From: Bacillota bacterium
GTDB taxonomy: Bacteria > Bacillota > Clostridia > Lachnospirales > Lachnospiraceae
Assembly: GCA_023416695.1 (NCBI GenBank)
Contig: JAEZGY010000002.1
Span: 16,946 to 80,945 of the forward strand
Length of the DNA: 64,000 bases
Direction: 5' to 3'
Of the stretch, positions 53,725 through 63,554 are shown piece by piece (the first letter of the stretch is position 1; every line of letters begins with the position of its first letter). The position numbers and the translations under genes were made by a program. Below the pieces are notes generated by a model, which saw only the letters and a list, made by a program, of their open reading frames with translations, ran no database searches and was not told the origin of the DNA.

Positions 53725-56338
53725 CTATATCTCTTCCTCTTCCTGAATCTTTCTCTTTGCGATGATAAGAATTATAATCACTAAAAGTATTAGTAACCAT
53801 AACCAAGAATACTTAAACACACTAAATACGCTGGAAGCCTCTGTTTTAGAAGCTTCATGGTCACCATTTTGTATTACACTGGAGTTTAATTCATCTTTTG
53901 ATTCTAGATTATAATATACTTGTGATTCTCCTAGAGTTCCATCAGTGGTTCCATTTACTTCTGGCTCCTCTATAACTCCAATCTGGTTATTGTTAACCTC
54001 TGGCTCTTCTACAGTTCCACCTTGGTTTATAGTTCCACTTTGGCTTCCGTTGCTTCCTGATTGTGGTTTACTACTTCCACCTTGGTTTCCGTTGCTTCCT
54101 GATTGTGGTTTACTACTTCCACCTTGATTTACATTGCTTGAGCCTAGATGTTCAATATCTCCATCTGGATTTCCATTACTTCCTCCTGGATTTCCTGGAT
54201 TTCCTCCTGGCGTTCCTGTATTTCCTCCTGGATTTCCTGTATTTCCTCCTGGCGTTCCTGGATTTCCTCCTGGAGTCTCAGTTTCTTCATCTGGAATTTC
54301 AATTTCTTCATCCGGAGTCTCAGTACTTCCTCCTGGCGTTTCAGTACTTGCTGGTGGGGTGATCGTTCCATCTGGATTTACAATACTTCCTGCTTCTGGA
54401 GTGATTTCTGTTCCATCTGGTAGAATTACAATACCACCCTCAGGAACTGTAACAGCCCCATTTGCATCTACTACAGGTGTTCCACTATTAGGTCCTGGTT
54501 TAATAACAGTACCATTGTCTGTAGTAACTTTATCTCCTTTATGCCATTTCGCATAATAAACTACATTTAACTTATCAAAAATTGAAGTGTTAGCTCTAGT
54601 TTGTTGTTGCTCTTCCCAAGAAATAAATGTATAGCCATCTTTCATTGGTTCCGTCACAGCTAATAAAGCATCACTTATTACTTGATCTATGCCAGCCTCA
54701 TCAAGACTTTCTACTACATTGGTTTTAAAATCTGAACAGACATCTTCACCATTCTCGAATTTCCCACCATTTGCATCTAAAGAAGGACCTACTGGTATAC
54801 AATGATCTGCCAAATAATTATAGTTCTTTAACTTTGCGTCTTTAGAAACAACTAGGAACTCTTTTGCATAAATGGATGGATCCAGTTCTGTAATATTACC
54901 ACTAGAATCAGCTGAAATATTCTTCTTAAACATATTTAACATCTTATCTGTAGTAACTTTATCTAAATTAAAACTAGATAAATCTAAAACATTAATGTTA
55001 TCCAATCTTGCAAACATATACATCATATTTGTAACGGATGATGTATCAAAAATTACTTAAATCTAAGTTTTCTACCGCACTATCACAAAACATATATGCC
55101 ATGTTAGTTACAGATGATGTTGTGAATTTATCACCAAACGTAATCTTTTCTAAATCTTCCGTATTGTAAAACATCCCCTGCATATTTGCTACTTTGGAGG
55201 TGTCAAAGCTACTTAAGTCTAATTCAGAGACCCCACTATTGGAAAACATATATGACATATTGGTTGCTTTTGATGTATCAAAGTTACTTAAATCTAAGCT
55301 GTTTAAAGAGTTACAATCTTTAAACATATTATTCAGCATAGTAACTTGTGATGTATTAAAACTACTAATATCAATACTTGACAAAGAACTACATCCTAAG
55401 AATAGATTTGTCATAGTAGTTACATTCTCTGTATTAAAACCACTTAAATCTAAACTAGTTAATGAACTACAATCTCTAAACATATTATCCATTGCAGTGA
55501 TTAGTTTCGTATTAAAGCTACTTACATCTAAATTAGTTAATGATTTACAACCATTGAACATATATCTCATATTGGTTACTAGTTCTGTATTAAAGTTGCT
55601 TAAATCTAAACTCTTTAAAGATTGACAACCATCGAACATATATGATAAATTAGTTACTTTTTCCGTAATAAAACCACTCATATCTAAATTTTCTAAAGAA
55701 GTACATCCTTTAAACATATACGCCATATTAGTTGTTTGAGAGGCATCAAAGATATCACCAAATGTTACACTTGTTAATTTACTACAATCTGTAAACATAT
55801 GGGACATATCCGTTACTTTCTCTAAATAAAAACCACTTAAATTGACACTTATTAAAGAAGTACATCCTTTAAACATACTGTTCATATTAGTAACATCTGT
55901 AGTATCAAGTCCGCTTAAATCTACACTCTTAAGTGCAGTATAATTTTCAAATACAGATTTAAATGTATTAGGGGTTTGTACTTTTTTACCCTTATGTTCT
56001 TTGAATGTTAAACTAGTCATTGTATGCTGTATATTAGAAAAACAATTCATAGTTCCTATTTTAACCTGTTTACCTTTAAATTCTCCAGGTATCACAATAT
56101 CCGTATCTGTACCATTATAATGATTTAAAATTATACTAGTACTATACTCTTTGTGGGTCCAGTCACCGAGATTAAAATTATCCCCTGTTGTATGTTCTGC
56201 TACTTTTTGTATTTGAGTAGCTTCTTCGGTATTACTACTAATCGTATTTACTTCCCAATAGGCTAAAGTAGGTACATTAGAAGTAATTAATGCAATTGCG
56301 GATGCAGCAACAACCACTACTTTTTTTACTTTTTTCAT
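53725..56338 (-). pseudogene. BspA-type LRR surface protein, split by a one-base frameshift
   Basis: Two frames (55046-56338, 430 aa, and up to 55026-53725) read as one protein of about 870 residues if one T is removed from the TTTTT run at 55052-55048. The phrase ...ENLDLSNF continues as DTSSVTNMMYMF across the shift. A signal peptide precedes about ten repeats of 22-24 residues (MxxMFxxCxSLxSLDLSxFxT), of the BspA/DUF285 type. A Pro/Gly/Asn-rich spacer with PGG repeats, a C-terminal membrane helix (WLWLLILLVIIILIIAKRK) and a charged tail follow. There is no LPxTG motif. Sequencing error or phase variation cannot be told apart. Confidence 0.8.
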
Positions 56339-56448
56339 GCTTATTTTCCCTTTTCCTTCTTTTTTAGCTATAACATTCTATTATAATTCAATAAATATTT
56401 CAATTGGTATAATATTCAATTTCTTTTTGACCAGAAATCAGAAGAAAA

Positions 56449-56481
56449 GTCCCAAACCCTTGTATTACAAGGATTTGAGAC
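56449..56481 (-). terminator. Terminator of the subtilase gene
   Basis: GTCCCAAACCCTTG (56449-56462) pairs imperfectly with CAAGGATTTGAGAC (56468-56481); TTTTCTTC follows on the minus strand. Confidence 0.7.
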
Positions 56482-56508
56482 TCCCATTTTAGTTAACGTA
56501 AAAGGATA

Positions 56509-59500
56509 TTATAATACTCTTATTCCAGACACATTTTTAAGTAGTATCTTATATCTAGATTTTCTTGAAGAAGGCACCTTAATGATTGCCTTATTGGATA
56601 TATTGTGAAATGCTTTCCTTCCTACACTAGATAAGTTTAAGGTCTTAATTGTACATGTCTTTAACTTCTTACAATTATAGAAAGCATACTTGCCAATGGC
56701 CTTTATATTACTACCAATTGTTAGCTTAGTTAAGTTAGTAAACCCTTTAAACGCATTATCCCCAATTGCAGTAATCCTAAACGATTTGCCACCAATCTTC
56801 ACGGTAGAAGCCACCGTAAAACCTGTCAATTTATTCTTGCTTAATGTGGTACCTAGTAGCATTACAGTTCCAGTGCCATTGGTGTTGGCATTGGTAATCT
56901 TATATTTACTATTCCCAACCGTATAGGTTTTCCCCTGTTGTACGGTAATTTTAAAGGTCCTCTTTACAATACCAGTGTACTTACCTATTCCAGTAATAAT
57001 AATTGTTGCTGTTCCAATATTCTTATTATTGGTATAAGAAACTGTATAATCCCTGCCTTTTACTAAGGTTATTCCAGTATAAGTAAGCTTAATAGGAGGC
57101 AGAATAGATTTTCCAGAATAGATCTGTGTAACAACCTTAGATACCACTACTTTATCAAGATTAATTATCATCGTTACAGCTTGTGGATACACTACTGCAT
57201 CGCTATACACATAGGCATCTGTAGAATCCTTACTAATTGATCTTGCTTTAACACGATAGTAATAATGCTTTCCCCCTGTAAGACCGGATATCGTTGCTGA
57301 CAATCTAGAATTTGTAGTTATCATATAAGTCTTTGCATTAGTAAATCTGCTGTTATCAGCGTACTCAATCTCATATGCTCCTGCATTGGCTACTATTGCT
57401 TTTAGCGTAATCGTCACACTAGAACTGTTAGATTGAGTCACAGACTGTATACTCTGAATGGAAGGTTTAAGATTCTTCCACTGTGCATATATAGTCGCAT
57501 TGCTCGTGAACTTAGTTGTTGCTGTAACCTCTCTTCCACCGCTCTTTTGTGTATACCAGCCAAGGAACTGATAACCACTCCTATATGCCGTAGGAAGGGC
57601 CCCAATTTCATGTTCATTTATTACATCTCTACTAGTTATAGAATCAACCCCACCATTTTCATCAAACGTAACTTTCCAAGGCTCTTTTTCATTGATGGTG
57701 AAACGTACTCTATTCTCTTTGATTGCTTTATATCGTAGGTTTTCCAAGACCTGTACACCGACCCAGTAATTTCCTACTTCTTTCGGTGCAGTATCCAGCT
57801 CCTCTCCGCAATATCCATTGTGATCCCTGTACCAGTGATACACTTTCATCCCATCTGATGTTGTGATAACAGATACATCTTCAGTCGTTATAGGTGTTCC
57901 ATCTACTACTTTTTCTCGTACGCTAATCGATTGAATTGTAGTTGACTCACCATTTGCCGATTTGTAGTTACTATATTCCGATGACGTATACCATGTATAC
58001 AATATTGCATTTGGATCTGAACTCTGTAAACTTGGTTGTCTTCCTCTAAACATGAAGGAATATTTGCAGCGGTATTCTGTTGTTAACGGTGTAATATACA
58101 GCGTATTATTATGCACAGACTCTAGATTAGTACTCGTTTGTCTAGTAATATATTCCGTACCTTTGTAGTATCCTTCTATATAATTGATCTCAGTAATATC
58201 AGATGTAAACGTACCTGGTGAAAATGTTATTTTAACTTTTGCCCCTTCGTAGGATACCGAAAAATCTGGAATCGGTAGCTGTTCAGGAAGTTCAACTGTA
58301 ATCTCATTGCTAAAGCCACCATGCATATAGGTCATCTGTTCTTCATTATAGGTTGCATAAGCAACCTTATATATTTCTTTTCTCCCAAAGCTTATAGGTG
58401 CATAATAGTTAAATATCTCCTCTTGTGTACTACCCTCTGTATAACTTCCATTTACTAGAAGAGTATACTCCCAGTTCTCACCATCATCTATAGATTTCGC
58501 AACCAGAAAATAAGGAGTACTATATGTATCCTTCCATGAAAGAAGCAACCTTGGATTTACCCATACTAGGTCATCCTGTAATGCTTGTGCATTTACAATT
58601 GGAAAGGAAGGAACGATGCCACTATCATCCGGGGACGTTCCATTAGGATGCTTATACTCTTTCTCCCAATAAGTGCATTCTACATAATTATAAATCTTAC
58701 CTTCTGCTTTAATGTAATAGTCGATACGGTAATAATAGGTATGTCCTCTTTCTACGGAATCATCCTCATAAGTTAACCAAGAATTCTTAGGTTCATATTC
58801 CTTAAGTTTTGTCCAATTCCTATCTTCAGCAGATGGCTCATCTTCCGTACGAAAAAGACTACACCATCCAGTCCCATACCATGAGATTTCTGCACTATTT
58901 TCATCAATTGTATTTGTAAATAAGACTGAGGCGTTTATTGCGTATTTAAATCCCATGCAAACTGTACTATAATCACTGGCTGCAGTAGTAACATCTTTGC
59001 TAAAGGCTCGTATCTTATAATAGCTGATTACTTTATCATAATACCAGTCATAGCCATCTTCAGAAGAACTTTGCAAATCACGATATCCAGTAGTCTCTGA
59101 TGTACCTATCAGTTCATAATTGCCATCACGCTCACTACACCTATATACCCCATAATAATCAGCACCATCTACCTCATTCCAAAATAAGTTCTTAGCATTC
59201 TTATCATAGGTAAAATAAACGTTCTGTGTTTCTGAGATGGTAGGTGCCAACAATGTAGTTTTAGCATCTGAACATATACAGTTCATTGTCACAGAAGTCC
59301 GTTTTCCATTTGTACTTTTCACTGTAATTGTGAATACACCATTCTCCTTGGCAGTAACCATTCCATTGGAATCTACAGTGGCAATAAAGGAATCTGAACA
59401 GCTCCATATAAGAGGGCTATCTTCTGCGCCGCTATTCACAACTGCTTTCAGTTGTAGAGTTTCTCCTCTAGTAATCTTCTCTTTGGTATTTTCTATTGTT

Positions 59501-61077
59501 ATGGATGTCACCCTATTGCTGGATACTGTCTGGTATGCTTTACGTACTGCCTCTTCTGCATTTACCAAGCCATACCCACTTTCAAAATCGTATCCCTTGT
59601 CATATATATCCGAAGTGGTATTAAATAGTATGCTCTTAGCCTCTTCCGGTGTCAGAGCAGGGTTCACTGCAAATATCATTGCTGCAACTCCGGTTACAAC
59701 TGGCGTTGCCATAGAAGTACCATCGTATTCTTCATATTTACTACCAGGGACGGTACTTAATATACTACTTCCAGGAGCTGATATTTTATTTACTTCTGAA
59801 CTACTGTTACTATAGTTAGAAAAATAGGAACGTTTTATCTCTTTATTTAAAGAAATAACACTTATTGTACATGGAAGATTGGCAGGATAAGAATCGACGT
59901 CTCTACCGTTATTGCCTGCTGCAACTACAACCAGAGAACCTGTATCGTTGGCACTCTGTATTGCTTCCTGTAACATATAGTCTTTTTCGGGACCACCTAT
60001 ACTCATATTTATAACACGCGCCCCATGATAAGCAGCGTAATCAACTGCTTGTACTAATATACTGGTATCAAAATAACCATCTGCGAAATCACAGTCAACC
60101 ATCATAAGCTCTATCATATCATTCCGATACCCAGCACCTACTCCAGCAATACCTTTTTTATTATTCCCAGTTGCTGCAATAATGCCAGATACATGAGTTC
60201 CATGATCCGGATTTTCTGTATCAAATAGTGGACGTGTCGTTCCATCCCAGTCCATATATACTGATTTCTCTAAATTAACAGCATTTTGCAAATCTTCATG
60301 GGTGTAATCTATACCAGTGTCAATAACAGCTACCAGTGTTTTATTATATGGAATTGAATCTATATACTCCCATGCATCTGTTGCTTTAATTACATCCAGA
60401 TAATACTGTTGACCTGTTAACGAATCATCGACATAATCAGATGAAGTTCCCTCTGAGGAGTAAATGTAGTCAGGCTGTGCATACCTTACACCGTCCAACT
60501 GACATATCTTCTCTATTGCCGTGAAAACTGTGTCCCCCAAAGATATATCAACAACTGCCATGGAACAATCATCGCTTATTTTACTAGTATCTGCACAGCT
60601 AGCATCCACAAGCTCCATACTTTCCATAAGTTGCTTTTCTGTCGTAACATCTGCGTTATAGGATATCAATACACGCCCTGGTACATAACCAAGATTTTCA
60701 GGTGTTTTCTCTCGTTCCTGTTTTGCAACTCTATAGGTATAACAAATCTCATTAGCTCGATCAGAAAGATGGTTCGTAAATGTCATGATTGAGGTGCTAT
60801 CTTCGTCTTTATAGTAATTAGTAAGTACCTGTCTTAGAGTAGCCTCATACTCTCCAGTGCTATTTATCGCTTCTAGTCGTTCACCTGCACTGGCAGGATT
60901 CTTCTGGGCCTGATAGATAACATCCTGATTCACTGGATCCGACTGCATCTTTACCATTTGACTACTTATTGGATTAGTACTTTCTGTATGTATATCTGCC
61001 GCGGCCCAAACAGTTATCTGTGAATAAGGGATTACAAATAAAACACTAAGTATTACTGCTATCACTCTTTTTCTCAT
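56509..61077 (-). CDS. Secreted subtilisin-like (S8) serine protease, multi-domain
   Basis: The 1522-residue protein has a signal peptide (to about 25) and a propeptide. The S8 domain (about 225-515) has Asp253 (AVIDTGIDYTHED), His292 (HGTHVSG), oxyanion Asn (AAGNNG, about 389) and Ser455 (DGTSMATPV). After it come a Big-2 domain (about 523-600), FN3-like modules, an InlB-type repeat (GWYTQKSGG), further FN3/MBG-like repeats, and BspA-type LRR near the C-terminus (NAFKGFTNLTKLTIGSNIKAIG). No membrane anchor is seen. The upstream leader carries a c-di-GMP riboswitch, so expression probably follows the motile/sessile state. Confidence 0.92.
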   Translation of the reverse strand: MRKRVIAVILSVLFVIPYSQITVWAAADIHTESTNPISSQMVKMQSDPVNQDVIYQAQKNPASAGERLEAINSTGEYEATLRQVLTNYYKDEDSTSIMTFTNHLSDRANEICYTYRVAKQEREKTPENLGYVPGRVLISYNADVTTEKQLMESMELVDASCADTSKISDDCSMAVVDISLGDTVFTAIEKICQLDGVRYAQPDYIYSSEGTSSDYVDDSLTGQQYYLDVIKATDAWEYIDSIPYNKTLVAVIDTGIDYTHEDLQNAVNLEKSVYMDWDGTTRPLFDTENPDHGTHVSGIIAATGNNKKGIAGVGAGYRNDMIELMMVDCDFADGYFDTSILVQAVDYAAYHGARVINMSIGGPEKDYMLQEAIQSANDTGSLVVVAAGNNGRDVDSYPANLPCTISVISLNKEIKRSYFSNYSNSSSEVNKISAPGSSILSTVPGSKYEEYDGTSMATPVVTGVAAMIFAVNPALTPEEAKSILFNTTSDIYDKGYDFESGYGLVNAEEAVRKAYQTVSSNRVTSITIENTKEKITRGETLQLKAVVNSGAEDSPLIWSCSDSFIATVDSNGMVTAKENGVFTITVKSTNGKRTSVTMNCICSDAKTTLLAPTISETQNVYFTYDKNAKNLFWNEVDGADYYGVYRCSERDGNYELIGTSETTGYRDLQSSSEDGYDWYYDKVISYYKIRAFSKDVTTAASDYSTVCMGFKYAINASVLFTNTIDENSAEISWYGTGWCSLFRTEDEPSAEDRNWTKLKEYEPKNSWLTYEDDSVERGHTYYYRIDYYIKAEGKIYNYVECTYWEKEYKHPNGTSPDDSGIVPSFPIVNAQALQDDLVWVNPRLLLSWKDTYSTPYFLVAKSIDDGENWEYTLLVNGSYTEGSTQEEIFNYYAPISFGRKEIYKVAYATYNEEQMTYMHGGFSNEITVELPEQLPIPDFSVSYEGAKVKITFSPGTFTSDITEINYIEGYYKGTEYITRQTSTNLESVHNNTLYITPLTTEYRCKYSFMFRGRQPSLQSSDPNAILYTWYTSSEYSNYKSANGESTTIQSISVREKVVDGTPITTEDVSVITTSDGMKVYHWYRDHNGYCGEELDTAPKEVGNYWVGVQVLENLRYKAIKENRVRFTINEKEPWKVTFDENGGVDSITSRDVINEHEIGALPTAYRSGYQFLGWYTQKSGGREVTATTKFTSNATIYAQWKNLKPSIQSIQSVTQSNSSSVTITLKAIVANAGAYEIEYADNSRFTNAKTYMITTNSRLSATISGLTGGKHYYYRVKARSISKDSTDAYVYSDAVVYPQAVTMIINLDKVVVSKVVTQIYSGKSILPPIKLTYTGITLVKGRDYTVSYTNNKNIGTATIIITGIGKYTGIVKRTFKITVQQGKTYTVGNSKYKITNANTNGTGTVMLLGTTLSKNKLTGFTVASTVKIGGKSFRITAIGDNAFKGFTNLTKLTIGSNIKAIGKYAFYNCKKLKTCTIKTLNLSSVGRKAFHNISNKAIIKVPSSRKSRYKILLKNVSGIRVL

Positions 61078-61121
61078 ATCATACCCTCCTCAATTATTTC
61101 TTAAATAACGAAACAAAAAAA

Positions 61122-61212
61122 ATTCTCACTTTCGGCAACTGGCTACCATTTTACAGGCCCTATAGTTTTGCGTCCCACTTTTTCAAGAGGTTTGCCATTT
61201 CGTGACAAGAAT
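61122..61212 (-). promoter_or_regulatory. c-di-GMP-I (GEMM-I) riboswitch
   Basis: On the minus strand the leader has the class I hallmarks in order: a stem start with TCACGAAA, TGGCAAACC, a GAAA tetraloop hairpin, GTGGGACGCAAA, then ATAGGGCCT, a TGGTAGCCA stem and TTGCCGAAAGTGA closing P1. A run of eight T residues (61122-61115) follows the closing strand at once, so P1 doubles as a terminator stem. Ligand binding should stabilise P1 and stop transcription of the subtilase (inference). Confidence 0.9.
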
Positions 61213-61239
61213 TTCACACTATATACATATACTAGGTTA

Positions 61240-61268
61240 ATTTTACCATCTTTATCATATACCGTCAA
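61240..61268 (-). promoter_or_regulatory. Promoter of the riboswitch-subtilase transcript
   Basis: On the minus strand TTGACG (61268-61263), a 17-bp spacer and TAAAAT (61245-61240), about 30 bp before the aptamer. Confidence 0.7.
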
Positions 61269-61324
61269 TTAATTTATCCTTGTATAAGAAATCAGAAAAG
61301 TATTTCCTTTTTGGTTCTCTTGAG

Positions 61325-61556
61325 AATACGAGACGGCGCATGAGGTCCAGTGGACCTCAGTTTTGCGCGGACCGGAGCGTAGCGGAGAAGCACAAGGTTC
61401 GGTGGACGTCTGCTATGCACGGACCGGAGCGAAGCGAAGAAGCACAAGGTCCGGGGGACCTTGGTTTTGAACCGACCGGAGCGTAGCGGAGAAGCACAAG
61501 GTCCAGGGGACCTTGGTTTTGAACCGACCGGAGCGTAGCGGAGACCTCGAACCCGC
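61325..61556. repeat. Array of ~58-bp GC-rich repeats, copy 2
   Basis: Four units share the GACCGGAGCGTAGCGGAG block and AAGGTCC...GGACC palindromes with the array at 41770. The left border is ACGAGACGG and the right border is TCGAACCCGC, which together look like a tRNA 3' end split by the array. The frames across it are by-products. It lies between the subtilase leader and pgmB. Confidence 0.7.
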
Positions 61557-61574
61557 ATAATAGGCTAAAACCCC

Positions 61575-62216
61575 CTATAGAAAGGAGATTTGTAATATAT
61601 CAGAAAAAGTATCTAAATGATAATCTGTCTTCTCATAGTGTCTTGCTGCACCAATTCCAGCACACATCATGTTTCCACTCTTTGCTGCATCTACTCCCAT
61701 ATAAGCATCCTCTACAATTATGCAATTACCATATTCTTCACCAAGTAAATCAGCGGCCTTTAAGAACACCTCAGGATCGGGCTTTGACTTAGTGATATTT
61801 GTGCCATCTGAAATAGCATCAAACACACCAAGCAAATCAACCTGCTTTAAAATGAACTTTGCATTTCTTGATGAAGAACCAATTGCAAGCTTATGGCCGT
61901 AAGCCTTTAACTTTGCTAATGTATCACGAACTTCTTGTGCTACATCTGCTGGTGTCATCTTTTCTAAAAGTTTCTTATAAGTCTCATTCTTTTCTGTTGC
62001 AAAAGCCTCTTTCTGCTCATCTGTGTAACTTTCTGTTGCTCTTTCTAATATAATATCTAGAGAATCCATTCTTGAAACACCTCGAAGTCTGTTATTGATA
62101 GTCTCATCAAAATATATTCCGAGCTTGTCAGCAAGTTCTTTCCAAGCTAAATAGTGATATTTGTCTGTAAACACCAAAACTCCATCCAAATCAAAAATAA
62201 AAGCTTTCTTTCCCAT
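61575..62216 (-). CDS. pgmB: Beta-phosphoglucomutase
   Basis: The 213-residue HAD protein has motif I FDLDGVLVFTDKYHYLAW (the two Asp), GSSSRNAKFIL (motif II) and KSKPDPEVF then VEDAYMGVDAAKSG (motifs III/IV), typical of beta-PGM. It converts beta-glucose 1-phosphate to glucose 6-phosphate in maltose/trehalose phosphorylase pathways. ATG 62216 follows AAAGGATT. No phosphorylase gene is in the window; the tail of a dead sugar transporter lies directly upstream. Confidence 0.9.
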   Translation of the reverse strand: MGKKAFIFDLDGVLVFTDKYHYLAWKELADKLGIYFDETINNRLRGVSRMDSLDIILERATESYTDEQKEAFATEKNETYKKLLEKMTPADVAQEVRDTLAKLKAYGHKLAIGSSSRNAKFILKQVDLLGVFDAISDGTNITKSKPDPEVFLKAADLLGEEYGNCIIVEDAYMGVDAAKSGNMMCAGIGAARHYEKTDYHLDTFSDILQISFL

Positions 62217-62285
62217 AACGTAATCCTTTCTTAACAGTATGTCAGAGCAAATTCTTTTCAATCAGAAGAATTACAACACCAAAAA

Positions 62286-62480
62286 TTACTCCCCTCCAGT
62301 CAATACACGACCTATACCTATTTTTGAATCTATTGATTGTATAGATGAGATAATTGCCTCAAATCGAATTGAATACTTCCAGTTACCATACTCTACTACA
62401 TCAGGAACAAGAGCAACCGTTCCAATACAATATACAAGTTGATTAAAAAGAGGCACTTTTCTTGTTTCCCATTTTTATCT
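62286..62480 (-). pseudogene. Tail fragment of a GPH-family sugar transporter
   Basis: The minus-strand frame reads VPDVVEYGNWKYSIRFEAII then SSIQSIDSKIG and ends at TAA 62286-62288. DVVEYGEWK...R-x-E is the signature of glycoside-pentoside-hexuronide symporters. Only about 60 codons remain and the frame is short on both sides. It sits just upstream of pgmB, as a sugar importer would in a complete operon. Confidence 0.55.
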
Positions 62481-62523
62481 TCTTTTGATTTTAACTTATG
62501 AAATCATTATATTTTGCTCTTTC

Positions 62524-62552
62524 TTGACAAGCAATTCGGCTTGAGTTACGAT
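62524..62552 (+). promoter_or_regulatory. Promoter of the LysR gene
   Basis: TTGACA (62524-62529), a 17-bp spacer and TACGAT (62547-62552), about 40 bp before the start codon. Confidence 0.5.
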
Positions 62553-62592
62553 TAAGTCAAGGTTGGAATTAAAAGATTTTATTGGAGGTTGT

Positions 62593-63522
62593 ATGAATAC
62601 AGAGTATTTAAAAGAATTTTTGGTACTTGCTGAAACAAAAAATTTTTGGGAGGCATCTGAGAGACTTTTTATAAATCAATCCACTCTTTCAAAACATATC
62701 AAAACCTTAGAAACAGAACTTGGCATTAATTTATTTACCAGAACTACAAGACGTGTAGAACTTACTAGTTATGGACAGACATTTTTGCCATATGCAAGAA
62801 CTATTACAAGGTCAGAATTTGAGGGAACCTCCGCTATAAAAAGAATGCTTAACATTGAAAATGGCCTTCTGACAATTGGTACAATACCATCAATGCCTCA
62901 GTATCACATTACTCAATTCCTCGCCCAGTTTCAACAGAAATATCCAGAAATAACAGTACGCATTACAGAGGACGATCCAGCAAATCTTATGAAACACTTG
63001 GAGAATGGGACCTGTGAACTTATATTTAATCGAGAAGACAAGGTGACATTCGAAAAGAACTTTAAAGATGGAGACAATATCACAAGAATTCCATATATAA
63101 GAGACAGACTGGTATCCATTATACATAAAAATCATCCCCTTGCCAGTGCAGAATCGGTTACTCTTCTGCAGCTTAAGGATGAACAATTTTGCCTTATTAA
63201 AGAAGGTTCCCTTATGTATCAGATATGTACAGATGCTTGCCAGAATGTCGGTTTCATACCCAATATTATATTCACAAGCCATAGAATTGATTCCATACTG
63301 GATATGGTAACAAATCAAAATAGTGTAGCACTTCTTATGGATGCTCATGTACAGCTACCTGAAAATGGTACTAAGCAAATTCAAACACAATGGTGTGCTA
63401 TACCAATTACACCCGAGATTCCATCTCACTTATCATTATGCCATATAAATAATAAGCCACTATCTAAAACAGCTAAGCTATTTGTAAATTTTTGTACTGA
63501 CCAATTATTTATAACTGTTTAA
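62593..63522 (+). CDS. LysR-family transcriptional regulator
   Basis: The 309-residue protein has the LysR HTH (FLVLAETKNFWEASERLFIN then QSTLSKHIKTLE, about residues 8-40) and a periplasmic-binding-like effector domain (about 88-305). ATG 62593 sits behind GGAGG; the frame stays open to 62563 without a site. It is divergent from the relic transporter/pgmB side and may once have controlled it. The effector is unknown. Confidence 0.9.
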   Translation: MNTEYLKEFLVLAETKNFWEASERLFINQSTLSKHIKTLETELGINLFTRTTRRVELTSYGQTFLPYARTITRSEFEGTSAIKRMLNIENGLLTIGTIPSMPQYHITQFLAQFQQKYPEITVRITEDDPANLMKHLENGTCELIFNREDKVTFEKNFKDGDNITRIPYIRDRLVSIIHKNHPLASAESVTLLQLKDEQFCLIKEGSLMYQICTDACQNVGFIPNIIFTSHRIDSILDMVTNQNSVALLMDAHVQLPENGTKQIQTQWCAIPITPEIPSHLSLCHINNKPLSKTAKLFVNFCTDQLFITV

Positions 63523-63554
63523 TATTGAGCTTTCTAATCTAGACCACCGCTTAA

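Noticed and set aside
53725..53850. LPxTG sortase signal on the BspA-type protein
   Set aside because: A membrane helix and charged tail are present, but no LPxTG or variant precedes them.
54134..54556. Pro/Phe-rich plus-strand frames
   Set aside because: Mirror of the Gly/Pro repeat spacer of the BspA-type protein.
59237..59815. 192-aa plus-strand frame
   Set aside because: Antisense to the subtilase catalytic region.
61280..61558. Frames on both strands across the second GC-rich array
   Set aside because: Same repeat by-product as at 41.8 kb.
62239..62442. 67-aa plus-strand frame
   Set aside because: It is antisense to a recognisable transporter remnant and lacks a ribosome site.
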